A stretch of DNA of 64,000 nucleotides, taken from positions 1 through 64,000 of the forward strand of contig NZ_CP116383.1 in NCBI RefSeq assembly GCF_028201475.1. The letters are read 5' to 3'. This document shows positions 48,271 through 58,755 of this stretch, one piece after another (position 1 is the first letter of the stretch; the number at the start of each line of letters is the position of its first letter). The notes beneath the pieces are model-generated. The model had not been told where the DNA came from. It did not search any database and was given only the letters and a program-made list of their open reading frames with translations. Both the position numbers and the translations under genes were made by a program. This DNA is from Vibrio sp. SCSIO 43137. Its GTDB lineage: Bacteria; Pseudomonadota; Gammaproteobacteria; Enterobacterales; Vibrionaceae.

Positions 48271-48842
48271 TGAGTCGAAAAAAGAAATCGAGAAAACCGG
48301 GATCTACCGGAGATGTAGATCTGATCGTAACCCGCAACCGCACTGAAGCGGATGTTGAAGGGCGTTTACGTAAAAGGCTGAAAAAGCGTAAAGGATTAAA
48401 AACAGGCAGCCGTCACTCTGAATCTGCTGAGAATGCTCAAAAAGCGCACGGCAAACAGCGTGATCCGCGTTTGGGAAGCAAAAAGAAGATCCCTCTGATT
48501 GTTGAGGCGAAGAAGAAGCCGAGCAAACAAGAGCGTCGTCTTTCGGCTGAGAAAGAGCTGGAAATGCTGGAAAACGATGCACAACTGAATGTTCTGTTAG
48601 ACAGAATTGAAAACGGTGAGAAGTTAGGTGCCGGTCTGCAGAAATATGTTGATGAGAAACTGGACAGAATAGAAATTCTTATGAACCAGCTTGGCCTGAT
48701 TGAAGAGGTTGAAGCGGAAGAAGAGTCCGGTGACGTTGAAGAGCCGGTTGTTGTGAAAAAAGCCGCTAAAGTACCATCCAGCGATGATGAGCTTTTGTCA
48801 CAGTTTGAAGACCTAGATCTGAACGACTTTAAAGGAAACTAA
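48270..48842 (+). CDS. yihI: Der GTPase-activating protein YihI
   Basis: YihI stimulates the GTPase activity of the ribosome-assembly factor Der. The 190-residue protein has a very basic N-terminal half (KKKSRKPGS, LRKRLKKRKG) and an acidic C-terminus (LLSQFEDLDLNDFKGN), as known for the family. It overlaps the methyltransferase stop by one base and is followed 2 bp later by the DUF2489 gene. Confidence 0.9.
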   Translation: MSRKKKSRKPGSTGDVDLIVTRNRTEADVEGRLRKRLKKRKGLKTGSRHSESAENAQKAHGKQRDPRLGSKKKIPLIVEAKKKPSKQERRLSAEKELEMLENDAQLNVLLDRIENGEKLGAGLQKYVDEKLDRIEILMNQLGLIEEVEAEEESGDVEEPVVVKKAAKVPSSDDELLSQFEDLDLNDFKGN

Positions 48843-48844
48843 GT

Positions 48845-49342
48845 ATGTACGTAACCTTAATGGCTGTTGTTGGCGCAATTATTATACTGGGGCTGGCATC
48901 CTATGCGGGTTACTTACTGCTAAAGGTTCGTCAGCAAAAACAGCTTCAGCAGCAAGCGATGGATATTGCCGTTGCCAAGCGTAACACCAATATCTTTGAA
49001 AGTGTGAATACCCTTTGTCTGGCCGGTATTCAGGGGCAGTGCGACCTGTCTGAGCTCTCTATCCGTATTAACGGTATTCTGGATTATGTTCAGGGTGATC
49101 ACCGGATTGAGGTTGAAAAGAGCTTTCCCGCCTTATACGAACTCTATCTGATTGTGAAAGATATGGCCCGGGGAGAGGCTCGTCAGCAACTGGTGAAGAA
49201 AGATCGCATGAGGCAGACCCTTGACCGCCAGAAAGCAGAGGCAAGGCTGAACGATGCCATTATTGAAGAACTAAAACAGCTTCAGCAGCAGATTCAGCCA
49301 CTTAGCAAGCCACCCGAAGAGACGCTTTCTGCTACAAGATAA
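48845..49342 (+). CDS. DUF2489 family membrane protein
   Basis: This 165-residue protein has one N-terminal membrane segment (about 5-27) and a helical cytoplasmic part rich in glutamine and charged residues, consistent with the DUF2489 family. A role is not known. It follows yihI by 2 bp and is probably in the same operon, upstream of hemN. Confidence 0.8.
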   Translation: MYVTLMAVVGAIIILGLASYAGYLLLKVRQQKQLQQQAMDIAVAKRNTNIFESVNTLCLAGIQGQCDLSELSIRINGILDYVQGDHRIEVEKSFPALYELYLIVKDMARGEARQQLVKKDRMRQTLDRQKAEARLNDAIIEELKQLQQQIQPLSKPPEETLSATR

Positions 49343-49374
49343 GGATCTACCCCTGAAGGGTGAGTGATCCTTAT
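49339..49374 (+). other. Hairpin overlapping the DUF2489 stop codon
   Basis: ATAAGGATC and GATCCTTAT form a 9-bp stem enclosing a smaller CCC/GGG stem. There is no T run, so it is not a standard terminator. It may protect the 3' end of the upstream mRNA or stand in the hemN leader. Confidence 0.5.
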
Positions 49375-49484
49375 AGCACTTCTGAATATTTCTTCGACAA
49401 ATCATGCTGGTCGTGCATCGTCAGTCTATGTGATATGGCAAAATGTACCACCAAAGCATTAAGAACTTTACGGAACGCAATATT

Positions 49485-50858
49485 ATGTCTAGTGAGCAGA
49501 TAGTCTGGGATCAGGCTATTTTAGATAAATACAACTATTCAGGCCCGAGATACACTTCTTACCCAACTGCGTTGGAGTTCCACGAAGCGTTTACCGTGTC
49601 TGAGTTTGATATGGCGTGCCAGCAGTACCCTGACCGTCCGCTGTCTCTTTATATTCATATCCCTTTCTGTCACAAGCTTTGTTACTACTGTGGCTGTAAT
49701 AAGGTGATTACCCGTCACTCCCATAAGGCAGACGAGTATCTTGATGCCATTGAGCATGAGATTCGTCAGAGAGCCTTTTTGCTGGACGGAAGAAAGGTCA
49801 CTCAGCTTCATTTTGGTGGCGGTACTCCGACCTTCCTGTCAAAAGAGCAGATGAGCCGCTTAATGGCGATCTTGCGAGGTGAGTTCCAGTTTGAGCCTGA
49901 TGCAGAGATCAGTATTGAAGTAGATCCGCGTGAAATCGAGCTGGATATGCTGGATCACCTGAGAGCTGAAGGTTTTAACCGCCTGAGCGTTGGTGTTCAG
50001 GACTTCAATAAAGAGGTTCAGAAGGTAGTTAACCGTGAGCAGGATGAAGAGTTTATCTTTGCTATGGTTGAGCGCGCTAAAGAGCTAGGGTTCCGTTCTA
50101 CCAACCTGGATTTAATTTACGGCCTGCCTTTGCAGACCGAAGACTCTTTTGCCGAAACTCTGTCTCAGGTTCTGACCATGAAGCCGGGCAGACTGTCAGT
50201 GTTTAACTATGCTCATATGCCGCAGTTGTTTGCAGCCCAGCGTAAGATTAAAGACGATGACCTGCCAAAAGCAGAAGTCAAAATGGCCATTCTGCAGCAG
50301 AGTATCGCAACGCTGACAGGTGCCGGTTATCAGTTTATCGGTATGGACCACTTTGCTCTGCCGGATGATGAGCTGGCCGTTGCCCAGCGTGAAGGTGTGC
50401 TGCACAGAAACTTTCAGGGTTACACCACTCAGGGCGACTGTGATTTAGTCGGCTTCGGGGTATCTGCTATCTCTATGATTGGCGACTGCTACGCTCAGAA
50501 CCAGAAAGAGCTTAAAAAGTACTATGGTCAGGTAGAAGAGATGAACCACGCTTTATGGAAAGGCGTGACGCTTGATAAAGATGACCTGATCCGCCGTGAA
50601 GTGATTAAGGCGCTGATCTGTAACTTTAAGCTGGACAAGACCGCTATTGAGTCTGAGTTTGGCCTGACCTTCGAAAACTATTTTGCTGAAGATTTAAAAC
50701 TGCTTCAGACCTTTGTTAATGATGAGCTGGTGGAAGTGGATGACACTTCTATTCAGGTGACTAAGCGTGGCCGCCTGCTGATCCGTAATATCTGTATGTG
50801 TTTTGATAAATACCTGCGGGACAAAGCACGTCAGCAGCAGTTCTCAAGAGTTATCTAA
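49485..50858 (+). CDS. hemN: Oxygen-independent coproporphyrinogen III oxidase HemN
   Basis: HemN is a radical-SAM enzyme that converts coproporphyrinogen III to protoporphyrinogen IX without oxygen. The 457 residues equal E. coli HemN. The 4Fe-4S site is HIPFCHKLCYYCGC (CxxxCxxC), followed by LHFGGGTPTFL. The ATG at 49485 gives MSSEQIVWD; the frame extends to 49443 without conservation. No FNR site was found in the short upstream gap. Confidence 0.96.
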   Translation: MSSEQIVWDQAILDKYNYSGPRYTSYPTALEFHEAFTVSEFDMACQQYPDRPLSLYIHIPFCHKLCYYCGCNKVITRHSHKADEYLDAIEHEIRQRAFLLDGRKVTQLHFGGGTPTFLSKEQMSRLMAILRGEFQFEPDAEISIEVDPREIELDMLDHLRAEGFNRLSVGVQDFNKEVQKVVNREQDEEFIFAMVERAKELGFRSTNLDLIYGLPLQTEDSFAETLSQVLTMKPGRLSVFNYAHMPQLFAAQRKIKDDDLPKAEVKMAILQQSIATLTGAGYQFIGMDHFALPDDELAVAQREGVLHRNFQGYTTQGDCDLVGFGVSAISMIGDCYAQNQKELKKYYGQVEEMNHALWKGVTLDKDDLIRREVIKALICNFKLDKTAIESEFGLTFENYFAEDLKLLQTFVNDELVEVDDTSIQVTKRGRLLIRNICMCFDKYLRDKARQQQFSRVI

Positions 50859-50900
50859 TAATCGCCACCGCCATAGGCGGTGATATAAAGCTCTAAACAG

Positions 50901-50930
50901 AAAGCCCGGTAATAACCGGGCTTTGTTTTA
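50901..50930. terminator. Bidirectional terminator between hemN and add
   Basis: AAAGCCCGG pairs with CCGGGCTTT across TAATAA, with T-rich sequence after it on the plus strand. It ends both convergent genes. Confidence 0.85.
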
Positions 50931-50945
50931 TCTGCTTAACGTCGC

Positions 50946-51947
50946 TTATCTTGCTGCAACTTTTGCTTTCAGTTCAGCTTTCTCTGCATCCGACAGGAAT
51001 GAGATTTCCAGACCATTGATTTGCGCCTGACGAATCTGTTCAGCACTCAGTCCGGCCTGAGGTGCGGCAACTTCATACTCATGAGGAAGTTCAATACCTT
51101 CAACGGCAGGATCGTCTGTGTTCAGGGAAGCAAGAACACCGTGCTCAAGGAACTGCTTCAACGGATGGTTTGCCAGAGAATCAACAGTACTGGTCTGAAT
51201 GTTAGACGTCAGGCACGATTCGATGCCAACTCTGTGCTCAACCAGATAGTCCATCAGTTTAGGGTCATCGATAGCTTTAACACCGTGGCCGATACGTTCA
51301 GCACCTAACTCCTGAATGGCCTGCCACATGCTTGGTGCACCAGCAGCTTCACCTGCGTGTACCGTTACCCGCAGGCCGGCATCGCGAACTTGTTTAAAGT
51401 GCGGAACAAACAGCTCACCCGGCTGGCCCAGTTCATCACCGGCCAGATCGATAGCAACAAGGTTCTCTTTTTGAGTCAGAAGACCGTCCAGTTCCTGCTG
51501 ACAGGCGTCTACACCGAAGGAGCGGCTCATGATACCAATCAGGTTGGCTTGAATACCAAAATCACGTACACCGGCCTGAACTCCATCAACAACCGCTTCA
51601 ACAACACCGGCGACAGGAAGTTTATGCTTCATGGCCATATAGTAAGGCGAGAAACGTAGCTCAGCGTAATCGATCTGCGCCTTAAGGGCATCTTCGACAT
51701 TCTCGTAAGCGATTCTACGGCAGGCATCCAGATCACCCAGAACAGCACAACCCCAGTCCAGTTTGGACAAGAAGGCCACCAAAGTCGGTTCAGCTTCGAT
51801 AATTTGTACGTGCGGACGCAAGGATTCAATATCATTGGCAGGCAGTGCGATGCCAAACTTCTGACCCAGATCTAAAATGGTTTCAATACGAACATTTCCA
51901 TCCAGATGACGGTGAATATCAGTCAACGGCAGGTCTTTATTAATCAT
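50946..51947 (-). CDS. add: Adenosine deaminase
   Basis: Adenosine deaminase converts adenosine to inosine in purine salvage. The 333-residue TIM-barrel protein carries the zinc ligands [11 protein letters not shown], the HAGEA motif and [11 protein letters not shown]. The ATG at 51947 is chosen because AAGGA lies 8 bp upstream; ATG 51953 is too close and the long frame to 52118 is not conserved. I looked for the adenine riboswitch known upstream of V. vulnificus add and did not find it. Confidence 0.95.
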   Translation of the reverse strand: MINKDLPLTDIHRHLDGNVRIETILDLGQKFGIALPANDIESLRPHVQIIEAEPTLVAFLSKLDWGCAVLGDLDACRRIAYENVEDALKAQIDYAELRFSPYYMAMKHKLPVAGVVEAVVDGVQAGVRDFGIQANLIGIMSRSFGVDACQQELDGLLTQKENLVAIDLAGDELGQPGELFVPHFKQVRDAGLRVTVHAGEAAGAPSMWQAIQELGAERIGHGVKAIDDPKLMDYLVEHRVGIESCLTSNIQTSTVDSLANHPLKQFLEHGVLASLNTDDPAVEGIELPHEYEVAAPQAGLSAEQIRQAQINGLEISFLSDAEKAELKAKVAAR

Positions 51948-52089
51948 TGTCATTGTCCTTGGCTCTGTAATTAAAATAGATATGATAGAAAAACCTGTTA
52001 AACAGGAATCTGAATTATTTACATTATCGAGATACAGGTTTAGATAAGTATAAGAAGATCTTAGGGTATTTGTCTGTAGCCAAAATGAA

Positions 52090-52116
52090 GAAAAACAGCG
52101 AAATACGCTGTTTTTC
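52090..52116. terminator. Terminator after glnG
   Basis: GAAAAACAGCG pairs with CGCTGTTTTTC around a 5-base loop, so each strand has an A tract before and a T tract within the 3' arm. It ends glnALG. Confidence 0.75.
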
Positions 52117-52188
52117 AAACTTGTTAACCATAGCTGTTGGTGCTTTTTATGACGTAATCGATACCGTTAAAATTCGGATTTTTTGTCC

Positions 52189-53598
52189 TTAATCGATATT
52201 TAACTCTTTTAGCTTGCGGGTCAGGGTATTTCTTCCCCAGCCAAGGACTTTTGCCGCTTCCTGTTTATGACCATTAGTATGATTAAGGGCGGTTTTCAGC
52301 AGAATTCGTTCAAATTCAGGCAGGGCGTAAGTGAGCAGTTCTGTTTCACCGGAAGAGAGTGCCGAACGTGCCCAGCTCTCAAGTTCACTCTGCCAGTTGT
52401 TTCCGGCAGACGCGTTGATGACCGGTTTTTCTTCCACCAGTTCAGGCGGAAGGTCTGCAGGAAGCACTTCGCTACCGCTGGCCATCACCGTCAGCCAGCG
52501 ACAGATATTCTCTAACTGACGAACGTTACCTGGCCAGTGAAGCCGCTTCAGCGTCTCTGTGGTGTTGCTGTGCAGGGTTTTTACTTCAACCCCTAGCTCA
52601 TCAGCCGCCCTGACTAAAAAGTGCTGTGCCAGCTTCTCTATGTCCTGTTTGCGGTTTCTCAGTGCCGGGATCTGCACCCTGATAACATTCAGCCGGTGGA
52701 ACAGGTCTTCACGGAACTCACCTTCGTGCACCAGTTGTTCAAGGTTCTGGTGGGTTGCCGCAACGATTCTTACGTCTACCTTAATGGCAGAGTGTCCGCC
52801 GACCCGGTAAAACTGGCCGTCTGACAGCACCCGTAACAAGCGGGTCTGGATATCCAGTGGCATATCGCCTATTTCGTCAAGAAACAGGGTGCCGCCATTG
52901 GCCTGCTCAAAGCGACCCTGCCTGACGCTGTTAGCGCCGGTAAAGGCGCCCTTTTCATGGCCAAACAGTTCTGACTCAATCAAATCCTTAGGGATGGCCG
53001 CCATATTTAAGGCAATAAAGGGCTTTTGCGCGCGCGGGCTGTGACGATGCAGCGCCTGCGCAACAAGTTCTTTACCCGTACCGGATTCGCCGTTAATAAG
53101 TACAGAGATAGATGAGCGGGACAGCCTGCCAATAGCACGGAATACCTCCTGCATGGCCGGCGCTTCACCAATAATTTCCGGAGTATCGCTGGTAAAGTTC
53201 TCTTCTGTTTCACTACCGCGCTTCTGTTCGTAGCTATGAGTAATGGCTCTCTCAACCAGAGTCAGGGTTTCATCAATATCAAAAGGCTTTGGCAGGTACT
53301 CAAATGCACCAAGCTGATAAGCATTAACGGCTGCGTCCAGATCAGAGTGGGCGGTCATAATGATGATCGGCAGATCCGGGTACTTGCCATGAACTTGATC
53401 CAGCAGATCTAATCCATCGATACCCGGCATGCGGATATCAGAAACCAGTACGTCCGGACACTCTCTTTCAAGAGCAAGAAGTACACTTTCTGCGTCTGCG
53501 AAAGTTTCACAGCGAATGTCTGCCGATGAGAGCGTCTTTTCCATCACCCAGCGGATAGAGTTGTCATCGTCTACAACCCATACATAGCCTTTACTCAT
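52189..53598 (-). CDS. glnG: Nitrogen regulator NtrC (GlnG)
   Basis: NtrC is a sigma-54-dependent activator of nitrogen-limitation genes. The 469 residues contain a receiver domain with phospho-acceptor aspartate in DVLVSDIRMPG (about 54), a AAA+ domain with Walker A GESGTGKE and the sigma-54 loop GAFTGA near 215, and a C-terminal Fis-type HTH (LGWGRNTLTRKLKELNI). It follows glnL in the glnA-glnL-glnG cluster and autoregulates it. Confidence 0.97.
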   Translation of the reverse strand: MSKGYVWVVDDDNSIRWVMEKTLSSADIRCETFADAESVLLALERECPDVLVSDIRMPGIDGLDLLDQVHGKYPDLPIIIMTAHSDLDAAVNAYQLGAFEYLPKPFDIDETLTLVERAITHSYEQKRGSETEENFTSDTPEIIGEAPAMQEVFRAIGRLSRSSISVLINGESGTGKELVAQALHRHSPRAQKPFIALNMAAIPKDLIESELFGHEKGAFTGANSVRQGRFEQANGGTLFLDEIGDMPLDIQTRLLRVLSDGQFYRVGGHSAIKVDVRIVAATHQNLEQLVHEGEFREDLFHRLNVIRVQIPALRNRKQDIEKLAQHFLVRAADELGVEVKTLHSNTTETLKRLHWPGNVRQLENICRWLTVMASGSEVLPADLPPELVEEKPVINASAGNNWQSELESWARSALSSGETELLTYALPEFERILLKTALNHTNGHKQEAAKVLGWGRNTLTRKLKELNID

Positions 53599-53633
53599 AA
53601 CTATCCTTTCTGTTCTGTCTCTGCTTTAACCTG

Positions 53634-54680
53634 CTAAATAGGCAGATAAATGGTGAATGTGGTTTGTCCCGGCCAGCTTTCAACATCAATCTTCCCCTTA
53701 TGCTGGTCGATAAGGTTCTGAGAGATAGAAAGCCCGAGCCCTGTCCCGCCCTCTCTGCCGCTTACCATAGGGTAAAACAGGGTGTCCTGCAGGCTGGCAG
53801 ATATCCCCGGGCCGTTATCAATAATTTCAATACGGGCAGAGAGCTTATATCTCTGTCCATGGATATTGGCCTGATGAACGGTGCGGGTCTTAAGGGTAAT
53901 TTCGCCGTTCTCCTGCCCCTGAAGAATCTGAGCCGCATTGCTGACAATATTGAGCAATGCCTGCTCTATCTGATCGGAATCCATCAGAATTTCCGGCAGG
54001 CTCGGGTCATAATCGCGCTTAATAACAATGGAAGGTCCCGCTTCCAGCTCCACTAACTGACGTACCTTCTCCAGCACAATATGCAGGTTTTCCGATTGTT
54101 TCTTACCCGGTTTCTGCGGGCCGAGCAGGCGATCAACCAATGCCCTGAGCCGGTCAGCCTGCTCAATAATGATTTGGGTGTACTCTTTCAGGGACGGGTC
54201 TGACAGCATCTTCTCCAGCAACTGAGCGGCTCCGCGCAGTCCGCCCAGAGGGTTTTTTATCTCGTGAGCAAGTCCGCGAACCAGAAGTTTAGCGGCCTGC
54301 TGTTGTGCGTGTTGATTCAGCTCCTGACTCAGCCGGCGTTGCTGGCCGATTTTTCTCATCTCTATCAGCAACATAACCTGCTTATTCCAGGTTAACGGGC
54401 TGGCGGTTACTTCGAGCATCAGGGGTTTTCCGTCAACAACAAAGGTAACATCGCTATCGGTAATACTCTGTCCGCTCTGCATAGGCTGGGTGAGCAGGGC
54501 GAGATCCATAGAAGCGTGCTGGATCAGCTTCGATAGCGGAGAATCGAGCAGTCGCTTTGTACTTTGTGAGAAAAGTTGTTCTGCCGCCGGGTTGGCATAG
54601 CGGATGACCAGCTCTTCATCCAGCAACAAAGTGGCGGTAACAACATTGTCTAAAATGGCTGTTGATAGCTCTTTACTCAC
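53634..54680 (-). CDS. glnL: Nitrogen sensor kinase/phosphatase NtrB (GlnL)
   Basis: NtrB is a cytoplasmic histidine kinase that phosphorylates or dephosphorylates NtrC in response to PII. The product has a PAS domain (about 5-110), the H box [20 protein letters not shown] and the ATPase boxes DNGPGI and [16 protein letters not shown]. The GTG at 54680 has GGAAGAGA upstream and aligns with the E. coli protein, giving 348 residues; the ATG at 54776 does not. An NtrC site lies 36 bp upstream. Confidence 0.95.
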   Translation of the reverse strand: MSKELSTAILDNVVTATLLLDEELVIRYANPAAEQLFSQSTKRLLDSPLSKLIQHASMDLALLTQPMQSGQSITDSDVTFVVDGKPLMLEVTASPLTWNKQVMLLIEMRKIGQQRRLSQELNQHAQQQAAKLLVRGLAHEIKNPLGGLRGAAQLLEKMLSDPSLKEYTQIIIEQADRLRALVDRLLGPQKPGKKQSENLHIVLEKVRQLVELEAGPSIVIKRDYDPSLPEILMDSDQIEQALLNIVSNAAQILQGQENGEITLKTRTVHQANIHGQRYKLSARIEIIDNGPGISASLQDTLFYPMVSGREGGTGLGLSISQNLIDQHKGKIDVESWPGQTTFTIYLPI

Positions 54681-54715
54681 AATCTCTTCCTTGTTTATGC
54701 TCTTTGTTTGAACGT

Positions 54716-54732
54716 TGCACCAAAATTGTGCA
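54716..54732. promoter_or_regulatory. NtrC site upstream of glnL
   Basis: TGCACCAAAATTGTGCA is a perfect inverted repeat of TGCAC-N7-GTGCA, the NtrC consensus. Its position suggests repression of an internal glnL promoter. Confidence 0.75.
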
Positions 54733-54908
54733 GAAGTAAAGTTTCCCTGTCTCTGCGGTGCAAGATGATAAAACAAAGCCCTTTAAGGACGGGGCATTCC
54801 AACTGGTTTCATTTCTGTCCGCTACTAGGGTAAATAATGCAATTAGCTTGCCGTTTTTCAGTCTGTTTTTATTTAATTTTCAAGTAGATAAATTAAAGGT
54901 AAAAAAAA

Positions 54909-54926
54909 GCCCGCCTTGCGGCGAGC
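54909..54926 (-). terminator. Terminator after glnA
   Basis: On the minus strand GCTCGCC pairs with GGCGGGC (one mismatch) around GCAA, followed by eight T residues. It partly separates glnA from glnLG transcription. Confidence 0.75.
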
Positions 54927-54954
54927 TCTCTATCTGACTGTTGTCATCTGCCTG

Positions 54955-56364
54955 TTACACAGAGTAGTACAGTTCAAACTCAAGTGGGTGAGTTGCCATG
55001 TTGATTTTCTCAACGTCTTCAGACTTAAGCGCGATATAAGAATCGATAAAGTCGTCAGAGAATACGCCGCCGGCAGTCAGGAACTCACGGTCTTCATCAA
55101 GACAAGCAAGCGCTTGCTGCAGTGACTCAGCTACTGTCGGGATCTCTGCTGCTTCTTCTGCAGGCAGGTCGTACAGGTCTTTATCCATTGCTTCACCCGG
55201 GTGAATCTTGTTCTTGATTCCGTCAAGGCCGGCCATCAGCATGGCAGCAAATGCAAGATATGGGTTAGCTGTCGGATCACCAAAGCGGATTTCGATACGA
55301 CGTGCTTTAGGGCTTGGTACCACAGGGATACGGATAGATGCAGAACGGTTACGGGCAGAGTAAGCCAGCATAACTGGTGCTTCAAATCCAGGTACAAGAC
55401 GCTTGTATGAGTTAGTCGATGCGTTAGCAAAGGCGTTGATCGCACGAGCGTGTTTGATGATACCACCGATGTAGTAAAGCGCCATTTCAGACAGACCGCC
55501 GTACTTGTCACCGGCAAACAGGTTGACACCATCTTTAGCCAGAGACTGGTGAACGTGCATGCCGCTACCGTTATCACCTACAAGTGGCTTAGGCATAAAG
55601 GTGGCTGTTTTGCCGTAAGCGTGAGCAACGTTATGCACAACATACTTATAGATCTGAATTTCATCAGCTTTAGTAGTCAGAGTGTTGAAACGGGTAGCGA
55701 TTTCGTTCTGACCTGCTGTAGCCACTTCGTGGTGGTGTGCTTCAACAACCAGTCCCATCTCTTCCATAACCAGACACATAGCGCTACGGATATCCTGAGA
55801 AGAGTCAACCGGAGCAACCGGGAAGTAACCGCCTTTAACACCAGGACGGTGGCCTTTGTTGCCTTCTTCGAAATCAGTACCTGTGTTCCAGGACGCTTCT
55901 ACATCATCAATTTTGTAGAAAGAGCCTGACATGTCTGTGCTGAACTTAACATCATCAAACAGGAAGAATTCCGGCTCAGGACCAACAAGAACTGTGTCAG
56001 CAACACCGGAAGCACGCATATAGTCTTCTGCACGCTTAGCGATAGAACGAGGGTCACGGTCGTAGCCCTGCATCGTCGCTGGTTCAAGAATGTCACAGCG
56101 GATGTTTAGAGTTGCATCTTCTGTAAACGGGTCAAGAACGGCACTTGATGCATCCGGCATCATTACCATGTCTGATTCGTTGATGCCTTTCCAGCCTGCA
56201 ACAGATGAACCGTCGAACATCTTACCTTCTTCGAAGAAGTCCGCATCAATCTGGTGAGCAGGGATAGAGATATGCTGTTCTTTACCTTTGGTATCGGTAA
56301 AGCGCAGGTCGATAAACTTAACTTCGTTTTCTTGGATCAGCGATAGAACATTTTCTACTGACAT
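54955..56364 (-). CDS. glnA: Glutamine synthetase (type I)
   Basis: GlnA makes glutamine from glutamate, ammonia and ATP. The 469 residues match the dodecameric GSI-beta form, with [10 protein letters not shown] and the adenylylation site DLYDLPAEE (tyrosine near 398), the target of GlnE. GGAGG precedes the ATG at 56364. It is driven by a sigma-54 promoter with two upstream NtrC sites. Confidence 0.98.
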   Translation of the reverse strand: MSVENVLSLIQENEVKFIDLRFTDTKGKEQHISIPAHQIDADFFEEGKMFDGSSVAGWKGINESDMVMMPDASSAVLDPFTEDATLNIRCDILEPATMQGYDRDPRSIAKRAEDYMRASGVADTVLVGPEPEFFLFDDVKFSTDMSGSFYKIDDVEASWNTGTDFEEGNKGHRPGVKGGYFPVAPVDSSQDIRSAMCLVMEEMGLVVEAHHHEVATAGQNEIATRFNTLTTKADEIQIYKYVVHNVAHAYGKTATFMPKPLVGDNGSGMHVHQSLAKDGVNLFAGDKYGGLSEMALYYIGGIIKHARAINAFANASTNSYKRLVPGFEAPVMLAYSARNRSASIRIPVVPSPKARRIEIRFGDPTANPYLAFAAMLMAGLDGIKNKIHPGEAMDKDLYDLPAEEAAEIPTVAESLQQALACLDEDREFLTAGGVFSDDFIDSYIALKSEDVEKINMATHPLEFELYYSV

Positions 56365-56469
56365 CTTGGATAACCTCCGGTGTTATTAATACTTTCAGAT
56401 TCGATTTGGTTAATCGTCATTGATTAATGTCTTTTCGGTACTTGCATTAACCGATGACGGTTTCAATAA

Positions 56470-56485
56470 AGCCAGAATCGTGCCA
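56470..56485 (-). promoter_or_regulatory. Sigma-54 promoter of glnA
   Basis: On the minus strand TGGCACGATTCTGGCT matches TGGCACG-N4-TTGCT with one mismatch, keeping the essential GG and GC. Transcription would start near 56460, about 100 bp before glnA. Confidence 0.8.
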
Positions 56486-56534
56486 TTTATTTAAATCATT
56501 TAAATTCAGTTGCTTAGACTGCTTTCCTTTATGG

Positions 56535-56585
56535 TGAACCAAGCTGGTGCACCAAAATGATCTTTGTTTGCACTAGTGTGGTGCA
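56535..56585. promoter_or_regulatory. Two NtrC enhancer sites of glnA
   Basis: TGAACCAAGCTGGTGCA (56535-56551, one mismatch) and TGCACTAGTGTGGTGCA (56569-56585, perfect) match TGCACY-N5-RGTGCA. Their centres are 34 bp apart, about three helical turns, and lie about 83 and 117 bp upstream of the sigma-54 start. Confidence 0.85.
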
Positions 56586-56841
56586 ATATTTGGTTTTTGT
56601 TACCTGATTCAGTTAAGCATGAAATGGCAGCAGTTGCTAAACGGAAAGCAAAGCATTTGCTTAGAGAGTTGCTGTAAATCAATTTCGCAGCAAATAAGTG
56701 AGCTACTGATAATAATTTAAACAATTTTTGCTGTATAAGATCACATTTCTTAGCTGTTTAGGTAAAAATCTGCTACATTAGCGCCGATTTTTAAACCAGA
56801 GCAGCAATGACGCTGCCCGATAATTGAGTGACTCAAAATTC

Positions 56842-58671
56842 ATGGCGACTCCACAGATTGAAAAATTAAGAAATATCGCGATCATCGCGCACGTTGACCA
56901 CGGTAAGACAACATTGGTAGATAAGCTGCTTCAGCAGTCTGGTACTCTTGAATCTCGTGGGGAAGCAGAAGAGCGCGTAATGGACTCGAACGATATCGAG
57001 AAAGAGCGTGGCATTACCATTCTTGCTAAAAACACAGCAATTAACTGGAACGATTACCGTATTAATATCGTAGATACTCCGGGACACGCCGACTTCGGTG
57101 GTGAAGTAGAGCGTATTATGTCTATGGTAGATTCTGTTCTGCTGATTGTTGATGCTGTAGACGGTCCAATGCCTCAGACCCGCTTTGTAACTCAGAAAGC
57201 GTTCGCTCACGGCCTGAAGCCTATCGTTGTTATCAACAAAATTGACCGTCCAGGCGCACGTCCTGACTGGGTAATGGATCAGGTATTTGACCTGTTTGAT
57301 AACCTTGGCGCGACCGATGAGCAACTTGATTTTCAGGTGGTTTACGCATCAGCACTAAACGGCTGGGCATCAATGGAAGAAGGCACTACCGGCGAAAACA
57401 TGGAACCGCTTTTCCAGGCTATCGTCGACAATGTAGAAGCGCCTGACGTTGACGTTGATGGTGCCCTGCAGATGCAGATCTCTCAGCTGGATTACAGCTC
57501 ATATGTGGGTGTTATCGGTGTGGCGCGTGTAACCCGCGGTACCGTTAAGCCTAACCAGCAGGTCACAGTAGTAAGCGCTGACGGTTCAAGCCGTAATGGT
57601 AAAGTTGGTACCGTACTGGGCTACCTTGGCCTTGAGCGTCATGAAACGGATCAGGCTAATGCCGGTGATATCGTTGCCATTACTGGTCTGGGTGAGCTGA
57701 AGATCTCAGATACTATTTGTGACCAGAACAATGTAGAAGCCATGACTCCTCTGTCTGTTGATGAGCCGACAGTAACCATGACATTCCAGGTAAACACCTC
57801 TCCGTTTGCCGGTAAAGAAGGTAAGTTTGTTACTTCACGTAATATTCTTGAGCGTCTGGAAAAAGAGCTGGTACACAACGTTGCCCTGCGTGTAGAGCAA
57901 ACAGATGATCCGGACAAGTTCCGCGTATCCGGTCGTGGTGAGCTGCACCTATCTATCTTGATTGAAAACATGCGTCGTGAAGGCTTTGAGCTGGCTGTAT
58001 CTCGTCCGGAAGTAATCCTGAAGGAAGAAGATGGCCAACTGATGGAACCGTATGAAACCGTAACTATCGATGTGGTTGAAGAGCATCAGGGCGGTATCAT
58101 GGAAAACATTGGTTTGCGTAAAGGTGAACTGACGGATATGTCTCCTGACGGTAAAGGCCGTGTACGTATGGACTTTATGATGCCATCCCGTGGTCTTATC
58201 GGTTTCCAGACTGAGTTTATGACTCTGACTTCAGGTTCTGGCCTGCTTTACCATACATTTGATCACTACGGTCCTCACAAAGGTGGTGAAATTGGTCAGC
58301 GTAATAATGGTGTACTGATTTCTAATGCAACCGGTAAAGCACTGACTTATGCCCTGTTCAACCTTCAGGAACGTGGTCGTCTGTTTGCTGAGCACGCAGA
58401 TGAGGTATATGAAGGTCAGATTATCGGTATTCATAACCGTTCAAATGACCTGACAGTAAACTGTCTGAAAGGTAAGCAGCTGACTAACGTACGTGCTTCT
58501 GGTACTGATGATGCACAGGTTCTGACTCCTGCTATCAAATACACGCTGGAGCAGGCGCTTGAGTTTATCGATGATGATGAACTGGTAGAAGTAACACCGG
58601 AAAGCATCCGTATCCGTAAGAAGCACCTGACGGAAAATGACCGTAAGCGTGCTGCGCGTGAAGCGAAGTAA
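56842..58671 (+). CDS. typA: Ribosome-dependent GTPase TypA/BipA
   Basis: TypA is a translational GTPase of the EF-G family that acts in 50S assembly and stress adaptation. The 609 residues include G1 [13 protein letters not shown]2 ERGITI, G3 DTPGHADF and G4 [12 protein letters not shown], followed by EF-G-like domains and the TypA C-terminal domain ([19 protein letters not shown]). The ATG at 56842 gives [14 protein letters not shown] at 56824 is possible. It is divergent from glnA. Confidence 0.97.
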   Translation: MATPQIEKLRNIAIIAHVDHGKTTLVDKLLQQSGTLESRGEAEERVMDSNDIEKERGITILAKNTAINWNDYRINIVDTPGHADFGGEVERIMSMVDSVLLIVDAVDGPMPQTRFVTQKAFAHGLKPIVVINKIDRPGARPDWVMDQVFDLFDNLGATDEQLDFQVVYASALNGWASMEEGTTGENMEPLFQAIVDNVEAPDVDVDGALQMQISQLDYSSYVGVIGVARVTRGTVKPNQQVTVVSADGSSRNGKVGTVLGYLGLERHETDQANAGDIVAITGLGELKISDTICDQNNVEAMTPLSVDEPTVTMTFQVNTSPFAGKEGKFVTSRNILERLEKELVHNVALRVEQTDDPDKFRVSGRGELHLSILIENMRREGFELAVSRPEVILKEEDGQLMEPYETVTIDVVEEHQGGIMENIGLRKGELTDMSPDGKGRVRMDFMMPSRGLIGFQTEFMTLTSGSGLLYHTFDHYGPHKGGEIGQRNNGVLISNATGKALTYALFNLQERGRLFAEHADEVYEGQIIGIHNRSNDLTVNCLKGKQLTNVRASGTDDAQVLTPAIKYTLEQALEFIDDDELVEVTPESIRIRKKHLTENDRKRAAREAK

Positions 58672-58701
58672 TTACTAAACAGTAATTAGAGCAACTATAG
58701 A

Positions 58702-58735
58702 AAAGGCGGGAGTTAAACTCCCGCCTTTGTCGTTT
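58702..58735. terminator. Bidirectional terminator after typA
   Basis: AAAGGCGGGAGT pairs with ACTCCCGCCTTT around TAA. It separates the convergent typA and DUF2959 genes. Confidence 0.85.
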
Positions 58736-58755
58736 CTGTGAGTAAGAAAAATGTT

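Noticed and set aside
51954..52188. Adenine riboswitch upstream of add
   Set aside because: The V. vulnificus add gene has one, so I looked for the conserved purine aptamer core here and did not find it.
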